NCBI GenBank assembly: GCA_016783285.1
Contig: JADHWW010000058.1
Coordinates: 1 to 13,748, forward strand
DNA from: Anaerolineae bacterium
GTDB taxonomy: Bacteria > Chloroflexota > Anaerolineae > B4-G1
DNA length: 13,748 bases
Reading direction: 5' to 3'
Positions 5,418-11,959 of the stretch are shown in pieces (within the stretch, counting starts at the first letter, position 1; each line of letters opens with the position of its first letter). A model generated the notes under the pieces. It did not search any database and was not told the origin of the DNA. It was given only the letters and a program-made list of their open reading frames with translations. The translations under genes and the position numbers were made by a program.

Positions 5418-7127
5418 TTACGGCGTGTAATCCCGCAGGATGGAACCCCCGGTGAACTCGCGCAGGATAGAGTTATCTGGGATCATGTCGGGACCGCAGG
5501 GCTGGAACCACTGCAGGAAGGCCAGCAGTCGTTTGGCCTCCACGCGCCGGGGGCTAGAGGGCTCGACCTGTAGCAGCAACGGCTCGGCCAGCGGCTTGAG
5601 CACCGCCAGTTCGTAGACCAACGCCGAGTTGAACACCACGTCGGCGTGTTCCTGGTGGGGGAAGATATACCGCTTCTCCCCCCGCCGCACGCTCTCCCAG
5701 CGGTTTAGTGTCTCCTCGGCTGTGTAGCCCCGGTAGGTCGCGTCGCGCACGATGCGGCGGGCGAGGCGGGTGTCCGTCGTCGGTACCCGGTTGTGGCGGT
5801 CAATGTTGAGTTGCGTCAAGGCCGAGATGAAGATACGGAAGGCACGCTCGCGCGGTACTGAAGACACCAGCCGGGGGTTCAGCCCGTGGATGCCCTCGAC
5901 GATGATGATGTGGTCGGGGCCCAGTTGGACGGTCTCGCCCTTTTCCCGCCGGCCGGTGGTGAAGTTGAAGCAGGGGATTTGCACTTCCTCACCGCGCATG
6001 AGGGCCAGGAGGTGCTGGTTGAATAACGACACATCGAGTGCACTCAATGCCTCAAAGTCGTAGTGGCCATGCTCATCGCGGGGCGTCTTTTCCCGGTCCA
6101 CGAAGTAATTATCCATCGCCAGGGGGAAGGGGCGGATGCCGTGGGCCAACAACTGGACGGAGAGCCGCTTAGAGAAGGTGGTCTTGCCAGCGGCGGAAGG
6201 ACCAGCAATGAGCACCAGGCGCACCTCGCTCCACTGGCGGGCGATTTGGTCGGCAATCTGCGCGATGCACTGCTCGTGCAACGCCTCTGAGACGAGGATA
6301 ATCTCGCGGATGCGGCCGTTGGCGATGGCCTCGTTCAGCCCACTGACCGACTCCACGCCGAGCAGACGCAGCCATTTGCCATACTCGCGGAAGATGGCCG
6401 TTAGTTGGGGGTAGTCGAGCACAGGGAGGAGTTCCGTCGGGCGATGGCGGCGTGGATACTGGAGCACAAATCCTGGGGGCCACGGGTGGAGGGCAAAGCA
6501 GCGCAGGTACCCGGTCGAGGGTACCATATAGCCGTGGAAGTAGTCACGTGAACCGCGCAGGCTGTAGAGCACGAGGTAATCCTTCTGGCGGCGCGTCAAG
6601 AGTTGGACTTTCTCCTCCTCACCACGCGCGCGGAACATCTCGATGGCCTCGTTGAGCGGCACGTGTTCTCGTGTGATTGGAGCATCCTCAACGACGATCC
6701 CGCGCATGCGGGCCTCGATTTGCGCCAGTTCCTCCACGCTGAAAGGTTCCCGTCCATGTATCCGGCAGAAGAAGCCGCCGAAGGGAAGGGTGTGATCCAC
6801 GAAAATCTGGGCCTCCGGGAACAGTTCGCGCACGACGGTCACCAACAGAAAGGAAAGGGAACGCCGATAGATGCGTACACCATCGGAGTTGGAGAGAAGC
6901 ACGGGGTCCACCCGGGCGTCGGACCATATCTGGCAGGTCAGTTCGCGCAGTTCGCCGTTAACCAGCGCCGCGATGAAAGGCACCGGGCTGTCGTCCAGCG
7001 CCACCTTGACGTACTGCTCCAACGGCGTTCCAACAGGGGCCTCGAAGGTGCGACTGTCGGGGAAACGCACCTGGGCTGTCTCGCGGGGCTTCGTGCTCCA
7101 TACGGATGAGGATTGCTTGCTTTTCAT
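5418..7127 (-). CDS. TGS/ThrRS-like N-terminal region fused to uridine kinase-like P-loop kinase
   Basis: About 569 aa, expected to be a cytoplasmic nucleoside kinase-like enzyme of the uridine kinase/phosphoribulokinase superfamily. The N-terminal part (about 16-90) resembles a TGS domain (VNGELRELT). It continues into a region like the second domain of threonyl-tRNA synthetase (about 88-190: RRSLSFLLVTVVRELFPEA, then DHTLPFGGFF). The kinase domain (about 300-520) shows Walker A GPSAAGKTTFSKR (about 309-321), AMDNYFVDREKTPRDE, an FNFTTGRR segment and the Walker-B-like IIIVEGIHGLNP. Proteins of this architecture occur in Thermotoga, Clostridia and Bacteroides as uridine kinase-like proteins of uncertain substrate. 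The C terminus holds a 9-residue near-duplication (SILREFT/SILRDYT). ATG at 7125-7127 is preferred over the GTG immediately before it. No Shine-Dalgarno is visible, but the upstream small gene stops 7 bp away, suggesting coupling. The true substrate is unknown. Confidence 0.85.
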   Translation of the reverse strand: MKSKQSSSVWSTKPRETAQVRFPDSRTFEAPVGTPLEQYVKVALDDSPVPFIAALVNGELRELTCQIWSDARVDPVLLSNSDGVRIYRRSLSFLLVTVVRELFPEAQIFVDHTLPFGGFFCRIHGREPFSVEELAQIEARMRGIVVEDAPITREHVPLNEAIEMFRARGEEEKVQLLTRRQKDYLVLYSLRGSRDYFHGYMVPSTGYLRCFALHPWPPGFVLQYPRRHRPTELLPVLDYPQLTAIFREYGKWLRLLGVESVSGLNEAIANGRIREIILVSEALHEQCIAQIADQIARQWSEVRLVLIAGPSAAGKTTFSKRLSVQLLAHGIRPFPLAMDNYFVDREKTPRDEHGHYDFEALSALDVSLFNQHLLALMRGEEVQIPCFNFTTGRREKGETVQLGPDHIIIVEGIHGLNPRLVSSVPRERAFRIFISALTQLNIDRHNRVPTTDTRLARRIVRDATYRGYTAEETLNRWESVRRGEKRYIFPHQEHADVVFNSALVYELAVLKPLAEPLLLQVEPSSPRRVEAKRLLAFLQWFQPCGPDMIPDNSILREFTGGSILRDYTP

Positions 7128-7134
7128 CACGCGG

Positions 7135-7332
7135 TTAGAACGGCAACGCCACTCGCCCGGTCATCACCAGTGCCATGCATCCGCACAGCGCTACGTTCAG
7201 GAAGAGCAAGATAGCCAGCACCAATCTCTGCCACGGTTCCAGGCCCAGCAAGGACCGGGCGGAGCGCGCTTGCTCCTCGTCCTCGAGTTCTTTCTCTTCC
7301 TGGATCATCTGTTCCCGCAGTTCTTCCACCAT
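7135..7332 (-). CDS. Small single-span membrane protein of unknown function
   Basis: A 65-aa protein that I do not recognise. The first 27 residues are strongly charged, mostly Glu, Lys and Arg (ELREQMIQEEKELEDEEQAR), and probably helical or coiled-coil and cytosolic. LGLEPWQR leads into one hydrophobic helix (about 36-57, LVLAILLFLNVALCGCMALVM) with two cysteines, and then a short tail (TGRVALPF). The start is well supported: ATG at 7330-7332 is preceded by AAGGAGG (7339-7345) with a 6-nt spacer, the best ribosome binding site in the window, and a good promoter lies 50 bp upstream. It is the first gene of a unit with the kinase-like and penicillin-binding protein genes, so a link to the cell envelope is conceivable. 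An alternative frame on the same strand (7127-7411) is less likely because it lacks this signal. Confidence 0.8.
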   Translation of the reverse strand: MVEELREQMIQEEKELEDEEQARSARSLLGLEPWQRLVLAILLFLNVALCGCMALVMTGRVALPF

Positions 7333-7338
7333 GCGCAG

Positions 7339-7411
7339 CCTCCTTCATACATACATACCAAATGCACGTAAGACTGGGAGATAAGATACTGCCAAACAGC
7401 CGAAAAGTCAA
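7339..7411 (-). promoter_or_regulatory. Promoter and ribosome binding site for the small-protein/kinase/PBP unit
   Basis: Read leftward, the -35 is TTGACT (7406-7411, 5/6), the spacer is exactly 17 nt and the -10 is TATCTT (7383-7388, 4/6). Transcription would begin near 7376, giving a leader of about 44 nt. The leader contains three CATA microrepeats (about 7347-7358) and ends in AAGGAGG (7339-7345). Confidence 0.65.
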
Positions 7412-7468
7412 ACAGTGCCTGACGGCTAGTTTAGTTTCTGATGCAAATCTGTTTTCTTAAGGCTCCCA

Positions 7469-7485
7469 GCCCTCGTCTCGAGGGC
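7469..7485 (-). terminator. Perfect 7-bp hairpin downstream of the tryptophanase gene
   Basis: GCCCTCG (7469-7475), a TCT loop and CGAGGGC (7479-7485) form a perfect GC-rich stem about 93 nt after the tryptophanase stop. No run of T follows on either strand, so it would be a weak intrinsic terminator at best. The rest of 7486-7577 shows only a weaker stem (GCTCCC with GGG and GAGC, 7535-7558) and no gene. Confidence 0.35.
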
Positions 7486-7577
7486 GTCGTAGGCGAGAAC
7501 GTTGTGTCAAAAGCGGTTGCTCGCTGCATGGGATGCTCCCGAGACGGGGGTTTCGAGCGTTTGTGCCGAGAACTGGT

Positions 7578-8954
7578 CTAAAGCGGCTCAAACCGCGCTG
7601 TGAAGTGACGCAGGAGGGGCGGTGCGTAGGTGTAGCGCATGCCCCGCATCTGGTCCCGTCTCTCGTGGATCCGCTTGCAGACCTCCACCACGTAGTCCAG
7701 GTGCGCCTGGGTGTAGACCCGGCGGGGGATCGCCAGCCGCACCAACTCCAGCACCGGGTAGATCGTCTCGCCCGTCTCTGAGTTCTCGCGGGCGAACGCC
7801 ACGCTCCCCATCTCCGCCCCGCGAATGCCGCCCTCCAGGAACAGCGCGCAGGCGAGTGCTTGCCCGGGCAATTCGCGTTGCGGGATGTGCGGCAGGAATC
7901 TCTTGACGTCCAGATAGACCGCGTGGCCGCCGGGTGGCTCCAGGATGGGGAGGTTCTCTTCCGCCAGCCGGTCGGCCAGGTAGCGGGTGTGGGCGATGCG
8001 GTAGGCCAGATACTGCTCATCCAATCCCTCCCACAGCCCCCGCGCGATCGCCTCCAGGTCGCGCCCGGCCAGTCCGCCGTAGGTGGGGAACCCCTCGCGC
8101 AGGATCAGTTCCTGGCGCACGCGCTGGTACAGACCCTCGTCATTAACTGCCAGAAAGCCGCCGATGTTGACCAGCGCGTCCTTCTTGGCAGACATCGTAC
8201 AGCCGTCGGTGTAGGAGAACATCTCGCGCGCGATCTCGACCACGGGCGTCTCGGCATAGCCCGGCTCGCGCAACTTGATGAAGTAAGCGTTCTCGGCGTA
8301 GCGGCAGGCATCAAGGAAGAAAGGGATGCCGTGATGGTGGAGCACCTCGCTCGTGGCGCGGATGTTGGCCATCGAAACCGGCTGACCCCCGCCGGCGTTG
8401 TTCGTCACCGTCAGCATTCCCAGCGGGATGTTCTCCGGCCCCATTTGCTTGATGAAGATTTCCAGTTTTTCGACGTCTATGTTGCCTTTGAAGGGCGCGT
8501 GGCTGGTAGGATCAAGCCCTTCTTCGGCCAGCAGGTTGACCGGATCTCCGCCCCGGGCGATGACGTTGGCCTGGGTGGTGTCGAAGTGCATGTTACTGGG
8601 CACCGACTGACCCGGTTTGACCGTGCAGGCGAAGAGCACGCCCTCGGCGGCGCGGCCCTGGTGGGTGGGCACGAAGTACTCAAAGCCGGTGATGGATTTG
8701 ATCGCTTCCTCCAGGCTGAAGAAGTTACGGCAGTAGGCATAACTCTCGTCGCCGAGCATCATCCCGGCCCACTGGCTATCGGACATGGCCGCCGTGCCCG
8801 AATCGGTCAGCAGGTCAATATAGATATCCTCGGCCCGCACGGCAAAGATGTTGTAGCCGGCCCGCCGCAGGGTCTTCTCCCGCTCGGCGCGGGTGGTTTG
8901 GTGGATAGGTTCGACGACCTTGATCTTGAATGGTTCAGGGGGAAACTTGGCCAT
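7578..8954 (-). CDS. tnaA: Tryptophanase (PLP-dependent beta-eliminating lyase)
   Basis: A 458-aa enzyme of the tryptophanase/tyrosine phenol-lyase family. It would cleave L-tryptophan to indole, pyruvate and ammonia in the cytosol. Family signatures include IDLLTDSGT (46-54), PTHQGR (96-101), DACR (215-218) and SAKKD (255-259), with the PLP lysine at K258 by alignment with Lys257 of tyrosine phenol-lyase. Three discriminating positions favour tryptophanase. Asp125 in HFDTTQ matches TnaA Asp137 (Thr124 in the phenol-lyase). Met382 is a non-charged residue where the phenol-lyase has Arg381 and TnaA has Ile. His450 in LRHFTAR matches TnaA His463 (Phe in the phenol-lyase). The overall length is closer to the phenol-lyase (456 aa). 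The ATG (8952-8954) has AAGGA upstream (8962-8966). No TnaC-like leader peptide and no neighbouring tryptophan permease is seen. Confidence 0.9.
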   Translation of the reverse strand: MAKFPPEPFKIKVVEPIHQTTRAEREKTLRRAGYNIFAVRAEDIYIDLLTDSGTAAMSDSQWAGMMLGDESYAYCRNFFSLEEAIKSITGFEYFVPTHQGRAAEGVLFACTVKPGQSVPSNMHFDTTQANVIARGGDPVNLLAEEGLDPTSHAPFKGNIDVEKLEIFIKQMGPENIPLGMLTVTNNAGGGQPVSMANIRATSEVLHHHGIPFFLDACRYAENAYFIKLREPGYAETPVVEIAREMFSYTDGCTMSAKKDALVNIGGFLAVNDEGLYQRVRQELILREGFPTYGGLAGRDLEAIARGLWEGLDEQYLAYRIAHTRYLADRLAEENLPILEPPGGHAVYLDVKRFLPHIPQRELPGQALACALFLEGGIRGAEMGSVAFARENSETGETIYPVLELVRLAIPRRVYTQAHLDYVVEVCKRIHERRDQMRGMRYTYAPPLLRHFTARFEPL

Positions 8955-8961
8955 TGTATAT

Positions 8962-9040
8962 TCCTTGTTTGATGTTGGATACCCGATACGGGTTGCTCGA
9001 TGGCGGCTTATAGTTTACTACTATTCTGCGTGGAGGGCAA
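8962..9040 (-). promoter_or_regulatory. Promoter, leader hairpin and ribosome binding site of the tryptophanase gene
   Basis: Read leftward, TTGCCC (9035-9040, 4/6) and TAAACT (9012-9017, 4/6) are 17 nt apart. A second -10-like TATAAG lies next to the latter but lacks a matching -35. The predicted leader is about 50 nt and contains a small perfect hairpin, ACCCG-ATA-CGGGT (8981-8993), then AAGGA at 8962-8966. There is no room for a Trp-rich leader peptide. Confidence 0.45.
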
Positions 9041-9069
9041 TTGACAGTTAAGCCGTTCTCATTTAGAAT
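9041..9069 (+). promoter_or_regulatory. Near-consensus sigma70 promoter for the MNT-HEPN genes
   Basis: TTGACA (9041-9046, 6/6), a 17-nt spacer and TAGAAT (9064-9069, 5/6) make the strongest promoter in the window. It starts at the base next to the tryptophanase -35, so the two promoters diverge from a shared centre (CAATTG, 9038-9043). Transcription should begin near 9076. This excludes the ATG at 9070 as a start codon. Confidence 0.75.
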
Positions 9070-9117
9070 ATGACCACAGTGCGTTCTTTTGGGAGATCGA
9101 ACACGGGGGCGTGCAAT

Positions 9118-9438
9118 ATGGCAACATCTGAAATCGTCGCTGAGATGGCGACCAGAATCCGGGAAACAGTTTGCCCGGATAAGATAATCTTGTTCGGCAG
9201 CCGGGCACGTGAAGAAGCCCGACCCGATAGTGACTTCGACCTGTTGGTCATCGCGCCTTCAACCCTGCCTCGCTGGCGGCGAACCCCTTCCTTATACCGG
9301 CTTCTAGCCGGGCTGGGTGTGTCTAAGGATATTGTGTGGTGGACACCGGAAGAGGTCGAGGAATGGCGCGGGGCGAAATCGCACTTCATCAACACGGCCA
9401 TACGGGAAGGGAAAGTGCTCTATGAAAGGTCCGCGTGA
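9118..9438 (+). CDS. MNT-type nucleotidyltransferase (putative antitoxin)
   Basis: A 106-aa minimal nucleotidyltransferase of the MntA/DNA polymerase-beta superfamily. GSRAREEARPDSDFDLLV (27-44) is the GS-x10-DxD signature, with the metal ligands at D39 and D41 and a likely third acid at D71 (SKDIVWW). Such proteins pair with HEPN proteins, and in characterised pairs the MNT partner neutralises the HEPN toxin by adding AMP to it. The start is set at ATG 9118-9120. The reading frame extends to ATG 9070, but that codon directly abuts the promoter's -10 box and lies before the expected transcription start. GGGGG at 9105-9109 is a plausible but poor ribosome binding site. The last 17 bp overlap the next gene in another frame, the arrangement expected of a coupled pair. 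Confidence 0.85.
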   Translation: MATSEIVAEMATRIRETVCPDKIILFGSRAREEARPDSDFDLLVIAPSTLPRWRRTPSLYRLLAGLGVSKDIVWWTPEEVEEWRGAKSHFINTAIREGKVLYERSA

Positions 9439-9805
9439 ACATGCCCTCGGTCTGCTGGACAAGGCGGAGCACGATTTGGTGGCCGCCGAGGCCACGCTCT
9501 CTACTGGCCGCGCCCTGGATATGGTCTGCTTCCACGCTCAACAGGCGGCAGAGAAGAGTCTGAAAGCACTGCTGGCTTTGCATGATGTGGAGTATCCGTG
9601 GCGACATGACCTGGCTGAACTTCTTGATTTGGCCAAGTCATTCGCCCCGCAAATCAGGGGGTTGGAAGAGCGGATCATACTGTTGACGCCCTTTGCCGTC
9701 GAGGTGCGTTATGACGGAGAGTTCGAGCCGTCCTTTAGCGAGGCTGTGGAGGCACTGCAAACGGCCACGGAAGTCTATGGTCTGGTTGCCCAGATCGCCC
9801 GGTGA
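9422..9805 (+). CDS. HEPN-domain protein (putative toxin partner of the MNT gene)
   Basis: A 127-aa, mostly helical HEPN protein of the PF05168-like type. It shows the family pattern AxxDLVAAEATL (16-26), FHAQQAAEKSLKALL (37-51) and WRHDLAELL (60-68), then VRYDGEF (95-101). The R-x4-6-H ribonuclease motif found in catalytic HepT toxins is not visible. R30 and H38 are separated by seven residues, and R61-H62 are adjacent. It may therefore be non-catalytic, act with the MNT protein as a nucleotide-binding partner, or use other residues. The ATG at 9422 follows GGAAGGGA (9405-9412) and overlaps the MNT gene by 17 bp. A longer reading frame from GTG 9317 exists but overlaps the MNT gene by over 100 bp and adds no HEPN sequence. 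The fusA-like gene starts 33 bp after it. Confidence 0.85.
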   Translation: MKGPREHALGLLDKAEHDLVAAEATLSTGRALDMVCFHAQQAAEKSLKALLALHDVEYPWRHDLAELLDLAKSFAPQIRGLEERIILLTPFAVEVRYDGEFEPSFSEAVEALQTATEVYGLVAQIAR

Positions 9806-9816
9806 CCAGATACAAT
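9786..9816 (+). promoter_or_regulatory. Weak possible promoter ahead of the EF-G-like gene
   Basis: TTGCCC (9786-9791) and TACAAT (9811-9816, 5/6) occur at the end of the HEPN gene. The 19-nt spacer is longer than normal. If inactive, the EF-G-like gene depends on the promoter at 9041. Confidence 0.25.
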
Positions 9817-9838
9817 TTGAAAGGGGAATGTAATTTCT

Positions 9839-11905
9839 ATGAAGGAATATCACACTGATCAACTGCGCAACGTGGTTCTGCTGGGACACGGGAGTGCGGG
9901 CAAAACCTCGCTGGCGGAGGCCATGCTCTTCGCCAGCGGCGCGATCAATCGCATGGGCCGGGTCGAGGACGGCACCACCGTCGCCGACTTCGACGAGGAG
10001 GAGATCCGCCGTCACATCTCGCTCAACCTGACCCTCGTCCCCGTTGAGTGGGAGGGCAGCAAGATCAACCTGTTGGATACCCCCGGCTACACCGACTTCG
10101 TCGGCGAGGTCAAGAGCGCGGTGCGGGTGGCCGACCTGGTGCTGATCCTGGTGGACGCCGTGTCCGGCGTCGAGGTAGGGACGGAGTTGGTCTGGAACTT
10201 TGCCGAGGAGCGTAATCTGCCCCGGATGGTGATCGTCAACAAGATGAACCGGGAGAACTCTAACCTGGCCCGCACGCTGGAGGCGTTGCGAGAGGCCTTC
10301 GGGCAGAATTTCGTCCTCACCCAACTTCCTATCGGCACAGAGGGGGAGTTCGCGGGCGTGGTGGACCTGGTGAGGATGCAGGCGCTGATGGGCTCCGAGG
10401 GAAAGGTCGCCGAGATTCCGGCTGACCTGGCTGACCAGGTAAATGAGGCTCGCGTTCGGTTGATGGAGTCTGCCGCTGAGTCAGACGATGAACTTATTAT
10501 GAAGTATTTAGAGGGAGAGGAACTGACCGAGGATGAGATCCGGCGCGGCCTGCGCGCTGCGACCCTCAACGGGACAATCATACCGGTCCTGGTGACAGCG
10601 GCGACGGCGAACCTGGGCACGCGAGCGCTGCTGGATGCACTGGTCGCTTACGCTCCCTCCCCGGTTGACCGGGGGCCGGTCACGGCACAGGGACCGGCGG
10701 GCGAGGAGCAGATTGAGCCGAACGAACTATCCCCGCTGGCGGCGCTGGTGTTTAAGACAACTGCCGATCCCTTCGTGGGTAAACTGACTTATTTCCGCGT
10801 CTACGGTGGGATGATGAACTCGGATAGCCGCGTCTACAACAGCCGGGCCGAGGAAGATGAGCGACTGGGCCAACTTTACGCCATGCGCGGCAAGGAGCAA
10901 AGCCCGGTGACGTGCGTGCACGCTGGCGACATCGGCGCGGTGGCCAAGTTGACCCACACGCTCACTGGGGATACGCTGTGTGACAAAGGCCACCCTGTGA
11001 GCCTGCCTGGCCCGGTGTTCCCATCTCCACTTTTCGCCGTGGCCGCTAATCCCAGGAGTAAGGCCGATCAGGCCAAACTGGGCCCGACGTTGACCCGCAT
11101 CTGCGAGGAGGATCCCACATTGCACTGGCGACAGGAACCAAGCACGCGGCAGACGATCCTGGAGGGGATGGGGGAAGCCCACGTGAACATCGCCGTGCGC
11201 CGGATGGAGAACCGTTTCGACGTCGGGGTCGAGACCTCGATCCCCAAGGTGCCCTACCGGGAGACGATTACCAAGGTCAACGCCGACCAATACCGGCATA
11301 AGAAGCAGACCGGCGGTGCAGGTCAGTTCGCCGAGGTGCACATGCGGCTGGAGCCGCTGCCTCGCGACACCGGCTTCGAGTACGAGTGGAAAGTCTTCGG
11401 CGGGCGCATCTCCCGCTCCTTCGAAAGTTCCATCGAAAAGGGCATCAAGCAAGTGATGGAACAGGGAGTGATCGCTGGCTACCCGGTGGTGGACATCAAG
11501 GCGGCGGTCTACGACGGCAAGGAGCACCCGGTGGACTCCAAGGACATCGCCTTCCAGATCGCCGGGCGGGAGGTGTTTAAGAAGGTGATGCTGGACGCCG
11601 GGCCGGCACTCTTGGAGCCGATCCAATGCGTTGTTATCACCGTGCCGGAGGAGTACACCGGCGACATCATAGGCGACCTGAACACGAAGCGGGCGCGGGT
11701 GCAGGGGATGGGCCAGCGCAGCGGTAAGAGTGTCATCACGGCGTTGGCGCCACTGGCGGAGATGCAGCAGTATGCCACCGACCTGCGCAGCCTGACCCAG
11801 GGCCGGGGCGTCTTCTCGATGGAGTTGGATCATTACGAGGATGTACCGGCGCACCTGGCGCAGGCGATTATCGAGGCGCACGAGCGGGAGAGAGAGACAA
11901 AGTGA
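9839..11905 (+). CDS. EF-G-2/FusA2-type translational GTPase
   Basis: A 688-aa ribosome-associated GTPase of the EF-G superfamily with full EF-G length. G1 is GHGSAGKT (16-23), G3 is DTPGYTDF (80-87) and G4 is NKMN (134-137). Two features separate it from canonical EF-G. The catalytic His of DTPGH is Tyr, and the switch I RGIT motif is RHIS (58-61). These variations are typical of the EF-G-2/FusA2 subgroup of Thermus, mycobacteria and others, whose role is unclear. Domain IV is intact: HKKQTGGAGQFAEV (487-500), and His563 sits at the tip-loop position in GKEHPVDSKD. It is therefore unlikely to be the only elongation factor G in the cell. ATG 9839 follows AAAGGGGAA (9820-9828) with a slightly long spacer. 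Its last codons and stop lie in an octamer array that leads to the next gene. Confidence 0.9.
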   Translation: MKEYHTDQLRNVVLLGHGSAGKTSLAEAMLFASGAINRMGRVEDGTTVADFDEEEIRRHISLNLTLVPVEWEGSKINLLDTPGYTDFVGEVKSAVRVADLVLILVDAVSGVEVGTELVWNFAEERNLPRMVIVNKMNRENSNLARTLEALREAFGQNFVLTQLPIGTEGEFAGVVDLVRMQALMGSEGKVAEIPADLADQVNEARVRLMESAAESDDELIMKYLEGEELTEDEIRRGLRAATLNGTIIPVLVTAATANLGTRALLDALVAYAPSPVDRGPVTAQGPAGEEQIEPNELSPLAALVFKTTADPFVGKLTYFRVYGGMMNSDSRVYNSRAEEDERLGQLYAMRGKEQSPVTCVHAGDIGAVAKLTHTLTGDTLCDKGHPVSLPGPVFPSPLFAVAANPRSKADQAKLGPTLTRICEEDPTLHWRQEPSTRQTILEGMGEAHVNIAVRRMENRFDVGVETSIPKVPYRETITKVNADQYRHKKQTGGAGQFAEVHMRLEPLPRDTGFEYEWKVFGGRISRSFESSIEKGIKQVMEQGVIAGYPVVDIKAAVYDGKEHPVDSKDIAFQIAGREVFKKVMLDAGPALLEPIQCVVITVPEEYTGDIIGDLNTKRARVQGMGQRSGKSVITALAPLAEMQQYATDLRSLTQGRGVFSMELDHYEDVPAHLAQAIIEAHERERETK

Positions 11906-11957
11906 CAAGGTGACAAGGGGATGGGGAGCAGAGGAGCAAGGGAGCAGGGAGTATAAA
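11894..11957. repeat. Octamer-periodic array between the EF-G-like and KAP-NTPase genes
   Basis: In 8-bp register the units are GAGACAAA, GTGACAAG, GTGACAAG, GGGATGGG, GAGCAGAG, GAGCAAGG, GAGCAGGG and AGTATAAA. The exact repeats are GTGACAAG (twice) and GAGCA every 8 bp (11926, 11934, 11942). The array begins inside the EF-G-like gene, includes its TGA (11903-11905) and ends at the next start codon. Its GGGAG (11947-11951) is the apparent ribosome binding site of the KAP gene, with an 8-nt spacer. Confidence 0.7.
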
Positions 11958-11959
11958 TA

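Noticed and set aside
7578..8954. Annotation as tyrosine phenol-lyase
   Set aside because: Length and N terminus resemble that enzyme, but Asp125, Met382 and His450 match tryptophanase and not the Thr, Arg and Phe of the phenol-lyase.
7860..8972. 370-codon open frame on the plus strand
   Set aside because: It is antisense to the tryptophanase gene, which has clear catalytic motifs, and it has no recognisable domain or start signal of its own.
8955..9011. TnaC-like leader peptide or tryptophan-sensing leader
   Set aside because: The predicted leader is about 50 nt with only a small hairpin and no short frame containing Trp codons with a ribosome binding site.
9317..9805. Longer HEPN reading frame starting at GTG 9317
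   Set aside because: It would overlap the MNT gene by 122 bp with non-HEPN sequence. ATG 9422 has a ribosome binding site and gives the usual HEPN length.
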